Positions 60,564 to 64,000 of a DNA stretch of 64,000 nt are shown here, piece by piece. The stretch spans positions 1 to 64,000 of the forward strand of contig SCUE01000034.1 in assembly GCA_004297775.1 (NCBI GenBank). The letters are read 5' to 3'. The DNA is from Chloroflexota bacterium. Lineage in GTDB: Bacteria > Chloroflexota > UBA6077 > FW602-bin22. A model generated the notes under the pieces. It ran no database searches, was not told the DNA's origin, and saw nothing but the letters and a program-made list of their open reading frames with translations. Position numbers and translations under genes: made by a program. Each line of letters begins with the position of its first letter. Position 1 is the stretch's first letter.

Positions 60564-62129
60564 TCAGACGGATTCGATGAACTCACGGACTCGCCGCTCG
60601 ATTTCGCCAGCGACGCGACGAAACACGCGCTCTTTTTCGTCGTCACTGCCTGGAGCGGCCGAGGGGTCGTCGAATCGCCAGTGAATCCGCTTCGTTTCGC
60701 CGGGGAAGATCGGACACGCCTGGCGCGATTCGTCGCAGGTCGTGATCACGTAGTCCCACGGCTGACCAACGAACTGATATGTCATTTTCGGCATCTGACC
60801 GGAGATGTCGATGCCGTGTTGCGCCATAACCTTCACCGCCAACGGGCGAATCGCGTCCGCCGGCTCCGAGCCGGCCGAGCGCGACTCGAAGCGATCGCCG
60901 CCGAGCTGGCGCAGGAATCCCTCTGCCATCTGTGAACGCGCACTGTTGTGAACGCACAGGAAGAGAACGCGGATCGGTCTGGACATCAGTTCTTTCTCCG
61001 GGTTGAAAAGGTGGTAGATCGTGGCGCCGACTGGCGCGCCGACGAACGGACCGGCGAGATAGATCCAGAAGCCGCCGTCCGGCCCCGGAATCGCAATGTT
61101 CCCCCACCCGAGCACCCACGAAACCAGCCGTGGACCGAGATCGCGGGCCGGATTCCAGCCAGCCTGGGTGATCGGCGCGAACAGGCTGATCAGCGCCGCG
61201 ACCGTGAATCCAACGAAGAGTGGGGTCATCGCCACGCCCGGACCAGCTTCATTCCGCTGGTCAGTCAGCGCGAAAACGATGAACGCGAGCACGGCCGTGC
61301 CGAACATTTCGACCAGAAAAGCCTGAAACGGTGTGACGAGCGCCCGCACGGCTGGGTCCGCTCCGAAGATTGCCGGGTTTGGGAAGTACTGGCCGAACAC
61401 CATCGCCGACAATTCGCTACCCGGCGCGCCGCGCGTAATGCCGCTTGCCGCCTCGAACCGGTCGATGAACTTCTCCCACACCGTCGCGATGGTCGCGCCG
61501 GCCGCGATCGCGCCAAGGAGCTGCGCGCCCCAATCCCACTCCCCGGCACCGTCAACTGTCGCGGCCTCGTGGAGTTCCCTCGGGATCGACTGCAGACCGG
61601 CCAGGTAGACGGTGACCGCGTACCCGAAATTCTTCCAGACGTAGACGATCAAAATCGCCGGCATCGCGAACACTGGATCGGTCAGCCAACGCGGCGAGAC
61701 GAGACCAACTCCATTCAGAAATACACGCATCAGTCCGTAATTCGGATCGAAGACGTAAATCCAGACGATCGCGATCGCTGAGCCCGTCAGGACCGTTGGC
61801 GCGAACGCGACGCCCCGCGCGAATCCGCGCCCGTACAGCTTCTGATTCAGCAGCAGCGCCGCGGCCAGCGCGATCGCGAGAGTGGCCAGGACGCCGCCGC
61901 CAACGAAGTAGAACGTATTGCCGAAGATGCGCCAGAATGTCGGATCGCCGGCCAGGTCCCGGTAGTTCTCGAACCCGACGAAGGTTTTGTCGGGCGCGAG
62001 CATGTTCCACTCGGTCAGCGATAGGTACAGGTTGAACACCAGCGGCCAGTAGGTGAAGGCCGCCAGCAGCGCCAGATTCGGCGTGACCAAGAGGGCGAAC
62101 AGACCCCACTCACGACCCCGGCGACTCAT
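60564..62129 (-). CDS. Chimeric ORF: ABC sugar permease / aquaglyceroporin / ArsC
   Basis: 521 residues in three parts. 1-about 197: MalF/UgpA-type ABC permease (TPNLALLAAFTYWPLVFNLY, NTFYFVGGGVLATLAIALAA, EAA loop IPRELHEAATVDGAGEW). About 198-381: second part of a MIP channel, with the second NPA motif in QAGWNPARDLGPR and the channel-like AFLVEMFGTAVLAFIVFAL; the first NPA half is missing. 382-521: complete thioredoxin-type ArsC, catalytic FLCVHNSARSQ (CX5R) and ITTCDESRQACP. MIP-ArsC fusions are known to give arsenate resistance; the ABC part is foreign. ATG 60986 has GGAG nine bases upstream, so ArsC may also be made alone. No partner permease or binding protein is adjacent. Confidence 0.85.
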   Translation of the reverse strand: MSRRGREWGLFALLVTPNLALLAAFTYWPLVFNLYLSLTEWNMLAPDKTFVGFENYRDLAGDPTFWRIFGNTFYFVGGGVLATLAIALAAALLLNQKLYGRGFARGVAFAPTVLTGSAIAIVWIYVFDPNYGLMRVFLNGVGLVSPRWLTDPVFAMPAILIVYVWKNFGYAVTVYLAGLQSIPRELHEAATVDGAGEWDWGAQLLGAIAAGATIATVWEKFIDRFEAASGITRGAPGSELSAMVFGQYFPNPAIFGADPAVRALVTPFQAFLVEMFGTAVLAFIVFALTDQRNEAGPGVAMTPLFVGFTVAALISLFAPITQAGWNPARDLGPRLVSWVLGWGNIAIPGPDGGFWIYLAGPFVGAPVGATIYHLFNPEKELMSRPIRVLFLCVHNSARSQMAEGFLRQLGGDRFESRSAGSEPADAIRPLAVKVMAQHGIDISGQMPKMTYQFVGQPWDYVITTCDESRQACPIFPGETKRIHWRFDDPSAAPGSDDEKERVFRRVAGEIERRVREFIESV

Positions 62130-62380
62130 CGAGGGGAAAGTAGGGAGGCAGGGTTAACGGCGTCTTGTGGAATACGCGCTGAAGTTAACGGTCCGAGTCT
62201 GAACGAATGCCGCGCGGGACTCGGTCGGAACATCCAGCGTGTGTGCGCGAGCGCGGCACGCCTTCGACTGGCGGTCAAGAGGTGGCGGATCTGCCAGTTC
62301 GTCTCCGACGACGATCGGAATAGGGGAGAATTGATGGCCTGGAGGGTCGCCGCGATGATTCTCGAATCCGGATGTCACCG
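62130..62380. other. Spacer between chimeric ORF and isomerase gene
   Basis: 251 bases divergent spacer. No ribosome-binding site precedes the chimeric ORF; no promoter or small gene is clear. A weak minus-strand frame (62154-62402) has no coding character. Confidence 0.5.
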
Positions 62381-63325
62381 ATGAAGATCGTCCTCGGCAC
62401 ACACACGCTGACCGGCTACCCTCGCTCGCTCGACGGGCCGCCGCCGACCGCGGAAGCCCGGCGCAATCTGTTCGGCTGGCTCCGGCGGCACGGATTCGAC
62501 GGCATCGAGATCGGCTCGTGGTGGCTCGATGTCTGCCGGGTGCCGGTCGAGGATGTCGCGAGCGTGCGCGATGAACTGGCCGACTATGGACTCGAATTGG
62601 CCGGCTTCAACCTTCTGCGCAAGAACGTTGCCCATCCGGCGGTCGCCGACGAGAACGCGCGCGGCATCCGCCACGCCGTCACCACCGCGAAGCGGGTCGG
62701 TTCGCGTTTCGTCAGCATCTCGTTCTCACTTGCCGGCGCCACCGTGGGGGTCCCCGAAGATCGCGTCCGTGGCACGCGAGAGTCGCCCGGTTCGAGTCGC
62801 GACGCATCGGATGCGGACTACGAACGGACGGCGGCGCTCCTGCGGGAGGTGGCGCGTGACGCGGCCGAGGCCGATGTCGCGATCGCGGTCGAACTGCACC
62901 ACTGCAGTCTGGCCGATACGAGCGCCAGCCTGATCCGACTGCTCGAAGTGGCCGGCGAGCCGAACCTGACCGCGAACCCGGATCTCGGCAACCCGCAGTG
63001 GGGATACTCGGTGCCCGAGGAGCAGTGGCACGCCGCGATTGCGCGCCTGGCGCCGCGGATCGGCCGAGTCTGGCACGTCAAGAACATTCAGCGGATCTAC
63101 GTGCCCGACATCGACCGGTCGTTCTTCGTCCAGGCGCCGCTCGGCGAGGGTGAGATCGACTACCGCTGGGCGATGGCGAACGTACTCGCTTCGGGATTCG
63201 ACGGCTACATCAGCATCGAAGGCGCCGGCCCAGGCGACGTCCTGACGGTCGCGGCGCGCGGCAAGACGTACCTCGATGACCTGATTGCCGACGTCAGAGC
63301 GGGCGTCGGTCTCGGCGTTCAGTAG
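62381..63325 (+). CDS. Sugar phosphate isomerase/epimerase-like TIM barrel, second type
   Basis: 314 residues. Barrel motifs: MKIVLGTHTLTGY, RRHGFDGIEIGSWW, metal-site Glu in AIAVELHHCSL, Asp/His in LTANPDLGNPQWG, HVKN, and the final Glu in GYISIEGAG. ATG 62372 is an alternative start. Only 20 bases separate it from the next gene, which suggests an operon for sugar-acid or shikimate-like metabolism. Confidence 0.85.
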   Translation: MKIVLGTHTLTGYPRSLDGPPPTAEARRNLFGWLRRHGFDGIEIGSWWLDVCRVPVEDVASVRDELADYGLELAGFNLLRKNVAHPAVADENARGIRHAVTTAKRVGSRFVSISFSLAGATVGVPEDRVRGTRESPGSSRDASDADYERTAALLREVARDAAEADVAIAVELHHCSLADTSASLIRLLEVAGEPNLTANPDLGNPQWGYSVPEEQWHAAIARLAPRIGRVWHVKNIQRIYVPDIDRSFFVQAPLGEGEIDYRWAMANVLASGFDGYISIEGAGPGDVLTVAARGKTYLDDLIADVRAGVGLGVQ

Positions 63326-63345
63326 CGGACTCAAAGGAGACAAAC

Positions 63346-64000
63346 GTGCGGAAGCAGAAGTTGACCGAGGTTCCCCGACCGTTCATTTGCGGCGTGATCC
63401 AGGAGGAGGATCCGGCGGCCGCTATCTCCGAGATCAAGGAGGGCGAGAACGCCGGCGCCCGCGTGTTCGAGTTGAACCTATCGATCTTTCCGCCCGAACT
63501 TCACACCCCGCGTGCGCTTGCGCCGGTGTTCCGTTGCACCGCCTTGCCGGTCTTCACGACCAACCGCCGGTACGGCCGCAATCTGCCGGACGACTTCGAG
63601 TCGCTGCGGCGGGTGGACGACGGCCCGCGGATGCAACTGCAGCTTGACCTGATCGACGTCGGCAGCGCTGGCTTCGATATGGAGCTCGATACGTACGATT
63701 CGCAACTCGGTCCGTCATTTGCCTCGGCCGAGGGCATCCGCTACTCGGCGGACCCGACCTCGCCGCCGCGCGAATTGACGACCGATCCGCGAGCGATCGA
63801 GCGGCAGACACACCTGGTTGAGGAGGCGCACAAGCGAGGTGGTGAGATTCTCGCCTCGGCGCACACCCTGACCCGGACGACGACCGACGACGTGCTGCGC
63901 ATCTGCCGGATCGCCGAGGAGCGCGGCTGCGATATGCTCAAGATCGTCCGTTTCTGCCAGAGCTGGGAAGACGTGTCGGACACGCTCGCGCAGACCGTCG
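63346..64000 (+). CDS. Type I 3-dehydroquinate dehydratase-like protein (partial, runs off the window)
   Basis: At least 218 residues, cut by the window end. The start GTG 63346 has AAAGGAG at good spacing. RPFICGVIQEEDPAAAISEI, GARVFELNLS, ILASAHTLTRTTTDDVL (catalytic His) and CDMLKIVRFCQ (Schiff-base Lys) follow the type I dehydroquinase order. The enzyme dehydrates 3-dehydroquinate in the shikimate pathway; the sequence is divergent, so a related catabolic role is possible. Confidence 0.75.
   Translation, partial: MRKQKLTEVPRPFICGVIQEEDPAAAISEIKEGENAGARVFELNLSIFPPELHTPRALAPVFRCTALPVFTTNRRYGRNLPDDFESLRRVDDGPRMQLQLDLIDVGSAGFDMELDTYDSQLGPSFASAEGIRYSADPTSPPRELTTDPRAIERQTHLVEEAHKRGGEILASAHTLTRTTTDDVLRICRIAEERGCDMLKIVRFCQSWEDVSDTLAQTV

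Overview
The window is GC-rich DNA, densely coded on both strands, that looks like part of a bacterial chromosome. dnaA, a DnaA-box cluster that looks like oriC, obg, nadD and lspA are all present. I see no plasmid backbone, rRNA, tRNA or transposase. The Tat-exported lipoprotein solute-binding protein, an F420-type LLM oxidoreductase, sugar-phosphate-isomerase-like TIM barrels, two NlpC/P60 proteins sharing an unusual C-terminal module, and many intergenic palindromes fit a high-GC Chloroflexota or similar terrabacterium. The phylum is an inference from gene content only.

Layout. 1-8.9 kb: an alpha/beta hydrolase, an NlpC/P60 protein, a metallophosphoesterase, a MazEF-type toxin-antitoxin pair, a DUF1697 protein, and a two-component system divergent from a secreted protein. 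9-15.5 kb: a six-gene oligopeptide-type ABC transporter operon. 15.7-31.3 kb: RND and MFS exporters, an LLM oxidoreductase, lspA, a Zn alcohol dehydrogenase, a 2-hydroxyacid dehydrogenase, two Uma2 nucleases, a Clp-fold protease, the tail of a BrxL-like gene, and an M20 peptidase/creatininase pair. 31.7-39.7 kb: a defence island with a complete type II CBASS operon (leader ORF, CD-NTase, Cap2, Cap3, Cap4), a membrane-anchored pentapeptide-TIR protein and an unknown 466-residue protein. 39.9-42.2 kb: a P-loop replication-type ATPase, short iteron-like repeats and a wrecked antitoxin/toxin pair. 42.2-49 kb: membrane proteins, an isomerase, a nucleotidyltransferase, an SDR enzyme and the nadD operon. 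49.08-51.33 kb: a 2.2-kb insertion that splits obg from nadD, bounded by 27-bp direct repeats of the obg 3' end; it carries two orphan genes and a highly structured RNA candidate. 51.3-58.4 kb: obg, a lactonase, an oriC-like region, a TrpF-like gene, the second NlpC/P60 protein and dnaA. 58.4-64 kb: an MBL-fold enzyme, two nested small ORFs, a decayed enolase-superfamily gene, a chimeric ABC permease/aquaglyceroporin/ArsC ORF, an isomerase and the start of a type I dehydroquinase-like gene.

How the parts work together. In CBASS the CD-NTase would make a cyclic oligonucleotide on phage infection, Cap2/Cap3 would tune the CD-NTase by ubiquitin-like conjugation and deconjugation, and Cap4 would bind the signal through its SAVED domain and cut DNA. 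The 9-15.5 kb operon imports a peptide-like solute. Two palindromic repeat families run through the intergenic spaces and have entered coding sequence at least three times. The findings most worth checking are the obg/nadD insertion with its RNA, the coupled CBASS leader ORF and the cysteine-poor Cap2, the ABC-MIP-ArsC chimera, and the oriC-like region about 3 kb from dnaA.
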